Assembly (NCBI GenBank): GCA_015179025.1
Contig: WHUX01000029.1
Location: 372,001 to 436,000 of the forward strand
DNA length: 64,000 bases
Reading direction: 5' to 3'
Source: Terfezia claveryi
Taxonomy: Eukaryota; Ascomycota; Pezizomycetes; Pezizales; Pezizaceae
The translations under genes were made by a program, and so were the position numbers. The notes below the pieces were generated by a model. It had not been told where the DNA came from. It was given only the letters and a program-made list of their open reading frames with translations, and made no database searches. Positions 46,101-56,796 of the stretch are shown piece by piece (positions within the stretch are counted from its first letter, which is position 1; every line of letters begins with the position of its first letter).

Positions 46101-46579
46101 GGTATTATATAGCTGGGTGTCGCCGCACTGGGTATTGTAGAGCTGGGTATTGCCGCGGTGGGTATCGTAGAGCTGGGTATTGCCGCGGTGGGTATCGTAG
46201 TACTTTCTCTTTTATTCCAACATTCTAACCTTGACTCCGGGGTATTAATTACTAAATCATTTTCCTTCAACCAAGACAATCCCAAGATAACATCCCTTTT
46301 TCCAATATCCAATACTTCTGCGTCCAATGAGAATTTGTGGCTTATACCGGGTATCGAGAAGGTAGTGTTTGCCACAAATTTACCACCTTTTAGCTTGGTT
46401 CCATCCCCTTGAGACACCAACACGTGGTTCTTTCTTTTCCAGACTCCTAGTCTTTTAGCAACTTTGGAGCCTACTATAGGCGCAGAAGCCCCGCAATCCA
46501 CAATGGCTTCTGTTTCTAGCCCAGCAATTAATATCGGTACTGTAAGTAAAGGTTCGTGTCTTGGGGTTCGGCCTATCAT
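43184..46579 (-). pseudogene. Gypsy Pol, copy 2 (PR-RT-RH-IN-CHD), one nonsense codon
   Basis: The frame spans 1,132 codons with one internal TAA at 45202-45200, between RT and RNase H. Copy 1 has CAA there, so this is a C-to-T change in a CpA context. The protease (DCGAS), RT (KLDLKNGY, YLDDILIF), RNase H (METDASNQ), integrase (HHCC finger, HPQTDGLSERA, GPY) and C-terminal chromodomain (KGKVLYRIRWQGYSPEDDTW) are all present in the right order. The chromodomain probably targets integration to modified histones. The reading starts at the ATG at 46579, 17 nt after the gag stop and in another frame. Confidence 0.92.
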
Positions 46580-46596
46580 CGTTTTGGTCGAACCCC

Positions 46597-47724
46597 TTAG
46601 TCTTTTCCCGAATCTGAATCTCCTTCATCTTGTTGCTGATTTTCTTCGGATTTAAATTCAGGGTCAGAGTCTAGTTGAGTTATTCGTAGTATACCGGTGT
46701 CCGTCCTTGCCTTTTTTGCTGCGGGAGCAGAGACATCTGATGATTTGGGTGGGTTGCCAATGAATGGCTTGGGCGGGTTCGTTGGGGGTGGGGTTTGTCG
46801 GTAACGGATACTCTGGCAATCAGCAATTCTATGTCCAGTCTTACCACATTTGAGGCACTGGTTTTCTTTCTTCCTCTTATTGATGGTATCCGTAGTCACC
46901 TCTGATTGGTCTAACGAACGTTGAGTTGACCGATCTATGCGGGATCGATCGGAATATGTCCGCTTTGTGGGCTGATTTTTTGAGTTTTGTTCAGCCTGGG
47001 CGATGTCCATTTGGACTAATTTCTTCAACCATTTGGTTGGCTGGTCTCTGAGGTCCTCGTAATGAGTCATCTTCGATCGGAGCCGAGGCTTAATCCCCAT
47101 AAGGATTATTCGAATGAGAAGGGTTTGAGGTATCTCCGCATATGCATTCAACCGATCCATGGTGGCGAGATAATCTTGGACGGCTCCGGTCTGCTTAAGC
47201 TCATAGATCTGTCTGTGCGCATTATCAGCTTGGTAATGATCAGAAAAATGTGCTAAGAGCGCTTCTTTTGCTTCCTCCCATGTCTTCCACTTAGCCTCGT
47301 TCGGCTTCCACCATGAGAGCGCCGAACCCTTCATCGACATTCCCGCTATTACTATCTTATCCTCTTCTGCTGTTACTCTTCTGAGCTTGAAGCATCCTTC
47401 TAAGTGGAACAGAAAATGTTCAAGTTCTGTCCGGTCTCCGGAGAATTTTTCTGGCGGGCGGATGTTGAAGGACACATTTTGACTAGATGGGGTGGGACTT
47501 TGCCGCCTGGTTGGAGGGTCAGGGGTTGGGTGGGCGGGAGTTCGCCGGTCTGTGGTTGCGCCTCTCTCTGGGATTCTTGGTGTTGCAGAACCCGATTCCA
47601 GAGTACTAACTCTGGCTTCCATTGCTTTGAGCTGAGCAATGAGTACTGAGTTGATCTGTGTGAGGGAGGCGATCGTATTTTGGGGCTCTGCTGAGCTCTC
47701 GTTGGCATGGTCAATACTCGACAT
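46597..47724 (-). CDS. Gypsy Gag, copy 2
   Basis: It is 375 aa, the same length and layout as the copy at 33777, with the gag core and CCHC knuckle (CLKCGKTGHRIADC). Differences seen are few, such as Gly-Cys-Phe for Gly-Tyr-Phe in the core. The ATG is at 47724. The longer open frame upstream reads into Copia DNA and is accidental. Confidence 0.9.
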   Translation of the reverse strand: MSSIDHANESSAEPQNTIASLTQINSVLIAQLKAMEARVSTLESGSATPRIPERGATTDRRTPAHPTPDPPTRRQSPTPSSQNVSFNIRPPEKFSGDRTELEHFLFHLEGCFKLRRVTAEEDKIVIAGMSMKGSALSWWKPNEAKWKTWEEAKEALLAHFSDHYQADNAHRQIYELKQTGAVQDYLATMDRLNAYAEIPQTLLIRIILMGIKPRLRSKMTHYEDLRDQPTKWLKKLVQMDIAQAEQNSKNQPTKRTYSDRSRIDRSTQRSLDQSEVTTDTINKRKKENQCLKCGKTGHRIADCQSIRYRQTPPPTNPPKPFIGNPPKSSDVSAPAAKKARTDTGILRITQLDSDPEFKSEENQQQDEGDSDSGKD

Positions 47725-47795
47725 TTTTTCCGCTATCTTTTTAGGTATCGGTACGTCCAAGATTGAGGATGCCGGAGAAAAGCACTGTAATGTTA

Positions 47796-48496
47796 GGACG
47801 CCACGCAAGTGGTTGTCAATGGATATATAGACCTCTGATGAGCGCAACAGCTGCTGAACTAGCCCACCACAAGCATATAAAGACAGAGTCACTCCTTCTT
47901 CTTATTCAAGTTTTTTCACAGCAAATAATGCTCCAAATCGGCAGGCATCAGTCTGCGAACAAGATATGGGTATATCTTCGCAACACCTACTACAAAGATA
48001 CCCCGTTGTCCTTTGTGCATGAAATCCATGCTTTTAACTCTCTTTCTTCTACTCTTGATACCTCTCAATCTATTACAGAGTTTATTGATACCTTGAGATT
48101 CGCTGGATGCGACTGCATACATTGACCTCAAACGCACGTCCAGGCAGCTTCAAGGCTGTCTACAGAACCTTGCTAGAGCTTGAAGAGGCAAAAAGGGAAT
48201 ATCTCCTCGCTTCCTTGGTTACTCACTACCCAAATGTAGTAGACAATCTGACGACCAAGGAAAATCTCCCCTACGATGATCTGAAGGAAATTGTGGGACT
48301 CGCTATCAATATCGCACTTTCTGCCCGTGGAAGAAGCTTGCTGCCACTAGGTCTATTTTCCTCGTAGATGTGTGCTAAGCATTGCTGTCCAAAAGGTCGC
48401 AAGTGTCTTATTGATGGCCTTGCCTTATAGAGGGCTTCAAAGGGAGTTATCCCTTGCAGATGCTTATGTGGTAGACGGTTTTTCAGATAAACAGCA
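47796..48496 (+). repeat. 701-bp direct duplication, right copy
   Basis: It matches 32307-33007. Here the sequence continues without a break into the rest of the antisense integrase. The right copy is therefore the native junction and the left copy is cut by the Gypsy LTR. Confidence 0.85.
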
Positions 48497-49085
48497 GTTG
48501 CGCATGCTTCTGCCCATAGTCTCTTATCAGATATATGGATGAGCATACCTCTTACCATTGTCTGAATTGTCCGGTTATACCTTTCTGCAGTGCCGTTGGA
48601 TTCATGGGAATAAGGAGGTGTCCTTATATGCCGTATTCCTTGTTGCTTGAAGTAAGTATCAACCTTGGAATACTCACCTCCATTATCTGTTAGAACAGAT
48701 GATACTGTGGTATTGAATTGTCTCTGTATATGAGAGATAAAGTCAATAATCACTTGATATGCATCCGACTTAGCTTTTAGAAAATGCATCCATGCCATGC
48801 GGGTAAAAACGTCTATGAACGTAATGTAGTAGAAAGAGTTACCATATGATGGAGTAGGCTGCTTGCCACTGAGATCACTGTGAATGAGTTCAAATGCTCT
48901 AGTAGAGCGAAGCATGTAGCATAGAGAACGGAGTGTTGTTCGTGGATTTTGACATGATGCGCGCATTGCAAGTAAAGTTGGCGAGTGCCTTGGGTAAGAG
49001 TTCGCCGTCTGCATATGCTCCTGGATTTATATTGGCTGAATGCCCTAATGCAGCATGCCAATGGATATATGAAGACGGACTCGAC
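48316..49085 (-). pseudogene. Copia integrase fragment
   Basis: A pre-integrase finger (WHAALGHSANINPGAYADG, then CNARIMSKS) ends near 48925 in one frame. The catalytic core continues in another. It has HSDLSGKQ, TDNGGEYS and NGTAERYNRTIQ, which supply the D, D and E. The protein ends at LPRAESAI, where the sequence turns into antisense gag. One frameshift lies near 48900. Confidence 0.85.
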
Positions 49086-49470
49086 TGGCTTATATGAGCT
49101 TCCAGATTGCTCATGTAAGCTTGCTGAGCTGGCGAAGGCATATTAGCTTGCGGGGTGCTTATATGAGCTCCCGAGTTGCTCATATTAGCTTGCAGAGCTC
49201 GCGAAGCGGAGAGGTTGCTGGGCGAGGAAGAGCTCATAAGGCTATTATGAGCTTGAGAGTTGCTCGGGCTTATACGAGTTGCCGAAGCTGTTGTTGCAGA
49301 GCTCATAAGGCCTATATGAGCTTGGGGATTGCTCATATGGCTTATATGAGCTTGCGAAGCCGAAGAAGAGCTCATAAGGCTATTAAAGCTTGAGAGTTGC
49401 TCGGGCTTATACGAGTTGCCGAAGCCGTTGTTGTAGAGCTCATAAGGTTGGGGATTGCTCATATGGGGCT
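49086..49470 (-). repeat. SNxxAHIS-coding minisatellite in the Copia relic
   Basis: Imperfect repeats encode variants of MSNPQAHIS and SLMSSSS (for example SNSQAHNSLMSS, STPQANMPS). They lie just before the pre-integrase finger. At DNA level the units contain ATGAGC, CTCATA and similar words. This Ser/Asn/His-rich insert is not typical of Copia Pol. Confidence 0.75.
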
Positions 49471-49554
49471 TATATGAGCTTGCGAAGCCGAATTCGCTGT
49501 TTCACGTAACTAAGGAAGCTTATTCCTTATATCTGCAACTAAGATAGGAGACGA

Positions 49555-49740
49555 AAGATCATTCCTTGAACTTGACAACATCCCAAGCAAACAAACTATG
49601 ACTCAAAGTAGGAACATATAAAACATCCTTCAAAAACAGACGGTTTGTTGTGTTGGGTAAGGCAGCGTGTATTATCACAGTGCCTTTCCCTTCAACAGGG
49701 GGAAGGTTGTTACCTCCAACCTTCACAACTCCGTGATGCG
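49555..49740 (-). pseudogene. Copia protease-region remnant
   Basis: Minus-strand reading gives VVKVGGNNLPPVEGKGTV and LKDVLYVPTLSHSLFA, the usual segment after the Copia protease active site. The catalytic Asp part is not seen. Confidence 0.6.
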
Positions 49741-50995
49741 GTTGAATAATGTAGTAGAAATGGCCTGTGGATCGGTCTGATATGACTCAGAGACGAATGC
49801 AGATGAAGCTTGAGCGACTTCAGCAATGGAGGCTTGTGGCTTCGCCATTTTTTTCTTGCTATCTTGGTCACACTTTAGCTTGCGACAATCCTGCCAAACA
49901 TGACCCTTAGATCGATGTCCATGGCGCTTGCAATAGGTGCAGGACCTAGTGCCTGGATCTGCAGATGTGGTTTGCGAAGCTTGCTGGGATTGCGAAGCTT
50001 GTGTGGCTTGCTTGCGTTCGCTGAAATTTCTTTCTTCTAGCCTTATTCGGGTGGCCACTAGCTAAAAGCGCCGTGTTGCCGTTGTTTCCGCCATTAAAGC
50101 TTGAGAGTTGGTTATTGATAGCGAGTCCCACAAGCCTTTCCTTCAAATCATCGTAGGGGAGATTTTCCTTGGTCGTCAGATTGTCTACTACATTTGGGTA
50201 GTGAGTAACCAAGGAAGCGAGGAGATATTCCCTTTTTGCCTCTTCAAGCTCTAGCAGGGTTCTGTAGACAGCCTTGAAGCTGCCTGGACGTGCGTTTGAG
50301 GTCAATGTATGCAGTCGCATCCAGCGAATTCTGTAATAGATTGAGAGGTATCAAGAGTAGAAGAAAGAGAGTTAAAAGCATGGATTTCATGCACAAAGGA
50401 CAACGGGGTATCTTTGTAGTAGGTGTTGCGAAGATATACCCATATCTTGTTCGCAGACCGATGCCTGCCGATTTGGAGCATTATTTGCTGTGAAACAACT
50501 TGAATAAGAAGAAGGAGTGACTCTGTCTTTATATGCTTGTGGTGGGCTAGTTCAGCAGCTGTTGCGCTCATCGGAGGTCTATATATCACTTGCGTGGCGT
50601 CCAAAGCATCAAAGAGCATTAGCATTTGCTGCGACCATAGGTCATAATTCTTCGAGCCTTCTAGGATTGCTAGCTTCTCAATCTTGATACTTGACGTAAA
50701 GTCCCGATGTGGAGTTGCCGCTTGCATTACTTGAGGAGTAAGACCTAACGCTTTGGCTTGGGATGGTTGGGGAACTTGGACAGGTGCCAGAGGCTACTAG
50801 AGGCTCATGCGAGAGCTGAGGAGCTTGGGGTGGAGGTGGAGGAGGAGGAGGTTTATTGACAACGACCGTGTCTTGTATCTCTTCATCGCTGTCAATTGGG
50901 TTTTGATTGACTCGGGAACGAGTTCGAGGTTGTCTGGACGGTCCAGCTTCAGATGACATTTTTTGTTGCTTGCTCGACGGAGGCTCAGAGCGCAA
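49723..50995 (-). pseudogene. Copia gag, right copy, frameshifted
   Basis: It comprises MSSEAGPSRQPRTRSR with a proline run, then a UBN2-like core (SIKIEKLAILEGSKNYDLW; QIMLQIGRHRSANKIWVYL), then LPYDDLKERLVGLAINNQL, and finally a knuckle (CTYCKRHGHRS...DC). At least two frame changes occur. A short stretch near 50320-50335 is deleted relative to the left copy. Confidence 0.75.
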
Positions 50996-51157
50996 GAGGG
51001 CTTATAACCTATAGGAATAGGAATAGCAACAGGCAAGCGGAGAGATCCAACTGTCCAATGAAGGAATGTGCGAATAGAGCAAGTTGGTTATTAGAGAGAG
51101 GAATACGAAGAGAAGAAGATGTTCGTATACACAGTGAGTGCATGTATTGTATTGTGT

Positions 51158-52864
51158 TCGAGATACTATTCCTATTCCTATAAGGACAACCGGCTGAGGA
51201 AATATTCGTACCAGTGGCAGCTCGAAGCCGGAAACACTAGGTACCTTGGTTATGCTGGCACCACAAGGGACAGACTGGGGGACGCTGGAGACTCTCGGCT
51301 CGAATTTACTCAACAAGAATCACCACCAGTAGCCGTGAAACCATCATCAACTGGAACATCTTAAGTCGAGCGGGTAAAGAAGAGAATGGAAGCCAGACCT
51401 GACGGGGTTAGAGGACTCTATACATGTCGACCAAATCCTTGATATACAGGATGATATCGATGATGATTCGCTTGGAATTCCAGAGATTGAGATGTGAAGG
51501 ATTAGACTGGAAGTTTTGTTTGTGGGAAATACTCTCCCCGGTCGCCCTAGAAGGAAAGCGATGGTAAACAATGGGATTCCCGGGCAGGAAAGTTTTGGGT
51601 GTATATATCATCCATAAGCCTTATCCCGAGCCTATAGCGATTACTAAACCAAGCCTTTGTTTATTAAGCCAAGTTTCCTTCCCTCATAACCTTGTATTCC
51701 GTTGCTTGAATTTGGCGTATACGGGCGTATGTGTTTTTTTTCCCTCGCGCATTCAGGATCTTTGTTTTGTGGTTAGTGATTACTAGTACTTAAGGTTCGA
51801 TGTTTCAATGTCACGATGTCGCTCATGCTGACTCTAATCTGAAAAATCATTTGCAGATATATACCGGGTATCACTGGCCAGAGACAGCTTCAGGGAGTTC
51901 CTTCTGGCAAATGGCACAAATATCCATCACCTGGGGAACTGGCAGCAAGGTAAAGTCAGGTACGGTATGTGCTTATATACCAGCAGGGTCCCTTGACAGT
52001 ATTGTACATTACCAGCCGGAGTATCTAGCAAAGAAGGCTGATATTTATGATATACACTTGACGATAGGTACTCTGCCTATGCAGCATGGCAAAGATATAC
52101 ATAAGTGCCAACTCAGCCTGGACCAGTTATCTTCACAGGTAGCTTGGTGAGAACTACTCCCAATCCATTATTTTGACTCAGATATACTCCGTAGCTTCCG
52201 TGTTGCAAGGATTATGATACCCCTTTCTCAACCGGCTGGTAGTGATACCTCAACTGTTCCTCCTTAGAATCTACCCTATAAAGATTCGGGGTGGAAGGTA
52301 ATGGTTGAATTGAGCCGTCAGTTTAAATATCTCCAATGGTCAGTTTAGCCTTCATTTACATTTTTCTGTGCATCTCGTTCTAACATAAGTAAAGGCACAA
52401 ATGATCTAGTCTGGCCGGCAAGACTACAAATGATCTAGACGCACAAGACCATAGGCAAAGCTGTGCATAATCAAGCATATTGGGCCTGGATTGTGCAAGC
52501 CACGGTAAATTGAAGTGATTTCCCTGAAGTGTGGGGAGAAGTCCTCTCGCTAGCGTGTTTAGGACGGCAGCCAGGTGTCCCTTGTTATTCGAGCATCTGT
52601 TTGAGGTGAAGGTAAATAATCAGATTTATCTCCAGATCTGTCACCAACGCAAAAAGCCACCTGCATCGGGTTCGGGGGGCATTGTTTCATATTTTGCCGA
52701 TCACGGCAAGCCATGGGTCACTCAGCTATGGCAGGTTTGTTTTTCCGCAATCACGATATGTCAGTGTGAGATACCGTTGAAACATGTACAACATGTGATA
52801 ATATTTTCTCAAGTGGCAATCGCTCGCTGACACCTGAGCTTGAGCTCTAGAGAAAGCTTACAAG
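51158..52864. other. intergenic region right of the retrotransposon block
   Basis: No supported gene. Short frames, such as one at 51800-52150 (117 codons), show no family motif and could be debris. A TAGTCTGGCCGGCAAGAC copy of the dispersed motif is at about 52408. The last few hundred bases should contain the promoter of the membrane-protein gene. Confidence 0.4.
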
Positions 52865-54120
52865 ATGGCCCAGCCAGAGCTCTCGCTATCATGCGTTTCC
52901 ATGAACAATAGCGACCCAGCACTCGAGCTTGGTATGGAGGTATCGACAGCAACTACCTCTATGACGATGATTGACGATAATGATGAAGTAGAGCGTGTTG
53001 AAACCATAACCAAGCTCAAGCTGGGGGAAAAAAGGGTTTCCGTTGATGTGGAAAAAAGTAGAGCCAACAGCGAGGGTGAGGACCGGCCTCAGCTCATTGA
53101 GCTACCGTACTCGCTTCGTGAACGAAAGCTGAAGATTGCGATTATCGTCCTTATGGTGTCTCTGGACGGGTTCCTACTTCCTACATTTATCTTCTACATA
53201 TTGAAATATGCTGCTCACGTATCTGACAGAAGAAGTCTGTTTTATCCCTCCGCTTTGCAACTCCATTCAAGATAGCCTGGGATTAACTTTTATTTATTTG
53301 TAGATGTATCGATTACAACTGCCGCTTTTGGCCTCCTTTCTCTAATCCAATATGTTATCCGCCTCTACCGCCTCCTTAAACCCAACTCTACCTACCTGCC
53401 CCTCCACAGCCCCACCGGTGGTACCTTGACTTCTACCAGTTCCAATTCACCCTTGGCTTCATCCTCATCACACTCATCTTCACTCTCGCCTTGACCGATT
53501 CCCAAGGGCACGTCATCGTCCGCAACACCTCCCTTGCTCCATGCATCCTCCTTCTCCAATGCGGACCCCAATTTCTAATCTCGTGCGTGGCATATAAGCA
53601 GAAATGGGTCAATAAATTCCGGTTTTCTAGCTCCCTTGCAGGGGAGCAAGCCGTACCGGCGGTGTTTACGATTATTGAAGATGTGATTGGGGTGGATGGT
53701 CGAGGAGGCGGCAAGGGTGGGTTTAGAGAGCTCTTGAAGGGGAGGTATATGCAGAGTATGAGGTTTCGAGAGATTATGTTTAAGCAAACGGTGTTCTGGG
53801 GGGTGGGGGCGATAGTTGGAGGAGCGGTTACGCTGGCGGTGGTGTTGACGCCGGCGGTGAGTGAGTATGTGGCGTATGGGTTTGGTAGGTTTTTGGATTT
53901 ACATAATTGTGATTCACCTGAGGGGAGGGGGGGAAGGGGGGTATTTTATGCTAATACTTTGATTTTCATAGGGTGGTGCTTCCCGTTTACATTGTCCGCG
54001 TTCATGATCGGGATTACGATTAAATGGGTGCAGAAGGACCTGGCGAAGGAACAGGAAGAATGGGATACGGCTGATGTGAGTGTTATTAGGGGATATCAGC
54101 TTCAGCCTGTGGTACCTTGA
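52865..54120 (+). CDS. multi-pass membrane protein, unknown fungal family (frameshift)
   Basis: The ATG at 52865 starts a hydrophilic N-terminus of about 95 residues (MAQPELSLSC). About six membrane segments follow (for example AIIVLMVSLDGFLLPTFIFY, FTLGFILITLIFTLAL, GVGAIVGGAVTLAVVL, FTLSAFMIGITI). Exon 1 ends at about 53234 and exon 2 starts at 53304. A second probable intron is 53885-53971, which is also open in frame. Between 53380 and 53419 the frame must change by one base; one extra C in the CCCC at 53410-53413 would give PHRWYLDFYQF. I do not recognise a named domain. The WYLDFYQF-type motif and layout suggest a fungal-specific family. Confidence 0.7.
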
Positions 54121-54552
54121 AACTGCAGCGGGATGGGGTATTTTCCTAGGTCTTTCACCACTTGGTGCTGAGTATTTGCTTTCGCATGCATGGGCATTGT
54201 TGGTGGAATGGTCACCTGTACTGTGGCTAGCAGTGGGGTACGGGCAATTTAATTGTTAGTCATCTGGATTCATAAAATAAATACTACGGACTGGAGGCTG
54301 CTTCTCTCGTGATCAAAAGGCTGCCCTCGTAGCAATCATATGACACGCTCGGCTCCGGACGTGATATATTGCTGGGGGCTCGCATCCCGGTAAACACTCG
54401 AGCTCACCTCAATACCCAACCTCCCCCCACCTCCCTCATCAGCAGCTTCTCGCTGCCTACTGCCCTATAAAACAGCTTCATCATCAAGTGCTGCTGCTGC
54501 TCTCCAACACTCGTTCATCCCACCACCGAACTCGCCCTTTCCCTCCCTAACG
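54121..54552. other. intergenic and promoter region
   Basis: It contains the 3' flank of the membrane-protein gene and the promoter of the nuclease gene, with a TATA box at 54466. CT-rich sequence precedes the nuclease start, as in many fungal promoters. Confidence 0.5.
54466..54472 (+). promoter_or_regulatory. TATA box of nuclease gene
   Basis: TATAAAA lies 81 bp upstream of the nuclease ATG, in a CT-rich context typical of well-expressed fungal genes. Confidence 0.55.
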
Positions 54553-55930
54553 ATGGCCCTCCTCTCCCACTCCCTCCTCCCCCTCATCCTCCTCGCCTTT
54601 GCCCCCAGCACTCTTGCCTGGGGCCAACTCCCGCACCGCACCATCGCCCTCCTCTCCACGCGCTTCCTCCTCCCAGAAACGGCCTCCTTTATCCGCACGA
54701 TCCTCCCAAAAGACGAAACTATCGCCGCGGCTGCAATCTGGGGTGACTACTTTTCGCACACGCCCGAGGGGCGGTGGAGCGGCCCGCTGCACTACATCGA
54801 TGCACATGATGACCCTGGCAATGGGTTGTGTGGGGTGCAGTTAGCAAGGGACTGCGGCCAAGAGGGGATGTGTGTTGTGGGGGGGATTGTTAATGTGGTA
54901 CGTACCCCTTTCCGTGCCCGCCCTTATTAGATTTACTTTACTTTGGTAATTCATACCTAGTAAAAGAGAGAGAAAGAGAGAGAGATGGCTAGGTATTTTC
55001 TAATATCATACAGACGACCCAGCTCCAACCCCCCGACCTCACTCCTCTTCCCCCACCATCCCCCCTACCACCGACCCACGGCGCCCTCCCCACCGCCCCC
55101 CCCATCGCCCCCCTCGCCGCCGGCCTCACCATCTCTCGGATCACCTCTCCACCACCCCCGATTACACCCCCTACTCCGGCAACCCCCCCCACTGGAGCAC
55201 CCCCGCGCACCTCTCGCTCCGCCTCCTCCTCCACCTCATCGCGGACATCCACCAGCCTCTGCACACCGAGAACCTCTTCCGCGGTGGCAACAGCCTGCAC
55301 GTGCTCTTCTCCGGGCGCGACTCCAATCTCCACTCGACCTGGGACTCTCTCATTCCGCAATCCCTCCGCCACGGGCGCACCCCTCGCCACGCACAGCTCT
55401 GGGCCGACGAGCTCTTCAACTCCATCACCTCCCTCCCCCCAGCCACACTCCGCCACTGGGCGGGATCCTGTTTCCGCGATGTTGAGCGCATAGTCACAGA
55501 GAATGGCGGAAAGATCCCCCAGGACAAGGCCCAGGAGTGCGCCATGGAATGGGCGAGATACACAAACTCGTACATCTGCAGCTACGTTTTCAAGGATGGG
55601 GTGGAAAGCATGAAGGGCAGGGAGCTAGGTGGGGAGTATACCGAGAACGCGAGAGATCTGGTCGACGAGCTTGTTGGGATGGCCGGGTGGAGGTTGGGGG
55701 GGTGGCTGAACCTTGTTGTTACGGGGAAATTAGGGTTAGAGTTGGGCGAAGCGGCGGATGTAGTGGAGGAGGTGGAGGGCATGGAGGAGGACGAGGATCT
55801 TGGGCCAGTGGTGAATGTAGGTGGTGAGCGTTGGTGGAAGGGCAGGATGGGAGGGGTTTTGCAAAGGGTGGGTGGGGCTGCGCAGAGGGTGCTTGGGAAG
55901 GTGAGAGAGGTGAACTGGGGTCCCCAATAG
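54553..55930 (+). CDS. secreted S1/P1-type nuclease
   Basis: This is a zinc-dependent single-strand nuclease/3'-nucleotidase, secreted. The signal peptide (LLPLILLAFAPSTLA) ends just before Trp, as required because the mature N-terminal Trp binds zinc (WGQLPHR). Other ligands seen are AIWGDYF, LHYIDA, IADIHQPLH and STWD. Cysteines in LCGVQLARDC match family disulfides. Exon 1 is 54553-54897 and exon 2 starts at 55014 (TTQLQ). In the C-rich stretch 55020-55230, which has no GT for another intron, the frame must shift by one missing base to reach LRLLLHLIADIHQ. This segment is also about 45 residues longer than usual. The acidic C-terminal tail past GWLNLVVTG is an extension. Confidence 0.88.
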
Positions 55931-56796
55931 TACCTTTGCCTACTTTATCCCCCTGTGAGTATGAGTATATCATATCTATTGGGCGTTTTTTTTTTTTTTT
56001 TTTTTTGGGGGGGAAGAATTTTTGTTATACCAGAGTATATTATTTATAGGATTAGATCTAACAGTTTCACTTTGTATGGTTTGTTTTTCCCCGAGATATA
56101 CCTAACATTGGGCAGAATGATATCCATTTTTTTGGTTATGGACGTTTCATCTGTCTTAATGCCCCCTGCTTGTGTTACCATTTACCACATATAATAGAAT
56201 GTAAATGGTGCAGGTAGAACAATTCTATTCCTGATATAATTCTACTGGGTAAATGTAAACTGACAAAAGAAAACTAAAGGAGAATTGATAATTACTTGTG
56301 TTTTCAACGCCACCTACCTACCTTGCCTACCCCACCAATCACGAAACATTAACAAACCCAGTAGGGGATATAGTCAATAAAAGGAAACCAAATGCCCATT
56401 TCAATCCTGCGCCACTGACCAATCCCATCTCTCCAGCCCCATCACCCCATTCCCAACCATTTCCCATTATTTCCCCACCTGTACCCTTTCCCAATCAATT
56501 CCCAAGTTCTTTTGCCCAGTTCAGAAGATGATGAAAAAGTAAACACTAATCAAGATAAAAGACCCCAGGCTTTCATAAGCAGAATAAGCAGTTAGTAACG
56601 GTATATTAAAGACATAAGGGATTAAGATTGGAAGAGGCACCATGCAAGCACTGCCCACGGTTACCGGTAGATGAATAGAAAGAATGAACGAAACAGAATG
56701 CCAAAATTATCACTGATAGGAAAAATTGCCAAAAAAAAAAAAAAAAAAAAAAAATTTCATCGTAGCGCATATCTTCATCAATCTGCTTCAACGAAA
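55931..56796. other. convergent 3' intergenic region
   Basis: It lies between the nuclease (+) and the large membrane protein (-). It has a T run near 55986-56006 and an A run near 56730-56754, the latter in the 3' UTR of the minus-strand gene. No gene is seen. Confidence 0.55.

Larger units (their letters stand above)
42140..47795 (-). mobile_element. Gypsy chromovirus copy 2 (defective)
   Basis: This is the same family as copy 1, in opposite orientation. Gag is 46597-47724, pol 43184-46579 and the 3' LTR 42140-42708. The 3' LTR is truncated and lacks about 160 bp at its 3' end. The 5' LTR is missing: only TGTTAGG-like sequence remains at 47791-47797 before Copia DNA. The protease region is complete, unlike copy 1, but pol has a nonsense codon. 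Confidence 0.92.
48310..51157 (-). mobile_element. right part of the inverted Copia relic
   Basis: Reading on the minus strand: partial LTR (51157-51010), PBS, gag, zinc knuckle, protease remnant, a repeat-rich segment, pre-integrase and integrase up to about 48316. The integrase is then fused head-on to plus-strand gag. RT and RNase H are absent. Together with 31439-33007 this makes a large fold-back structure that predates the Gypsy insertion. Confidence 0.8.

Noticed and set aside
51800..52150. 116-codon plus-strand ORF
   Set aside because: No motif or intron pattern; probably chance or repeat debris.
54985..55485. Proline-rich 166-codon ORF overlapping the nuclease
   Set aside because: It is an out-of-frame reading of C-rich coding sequence; the nuclease catalytic motifs lie in another frame.
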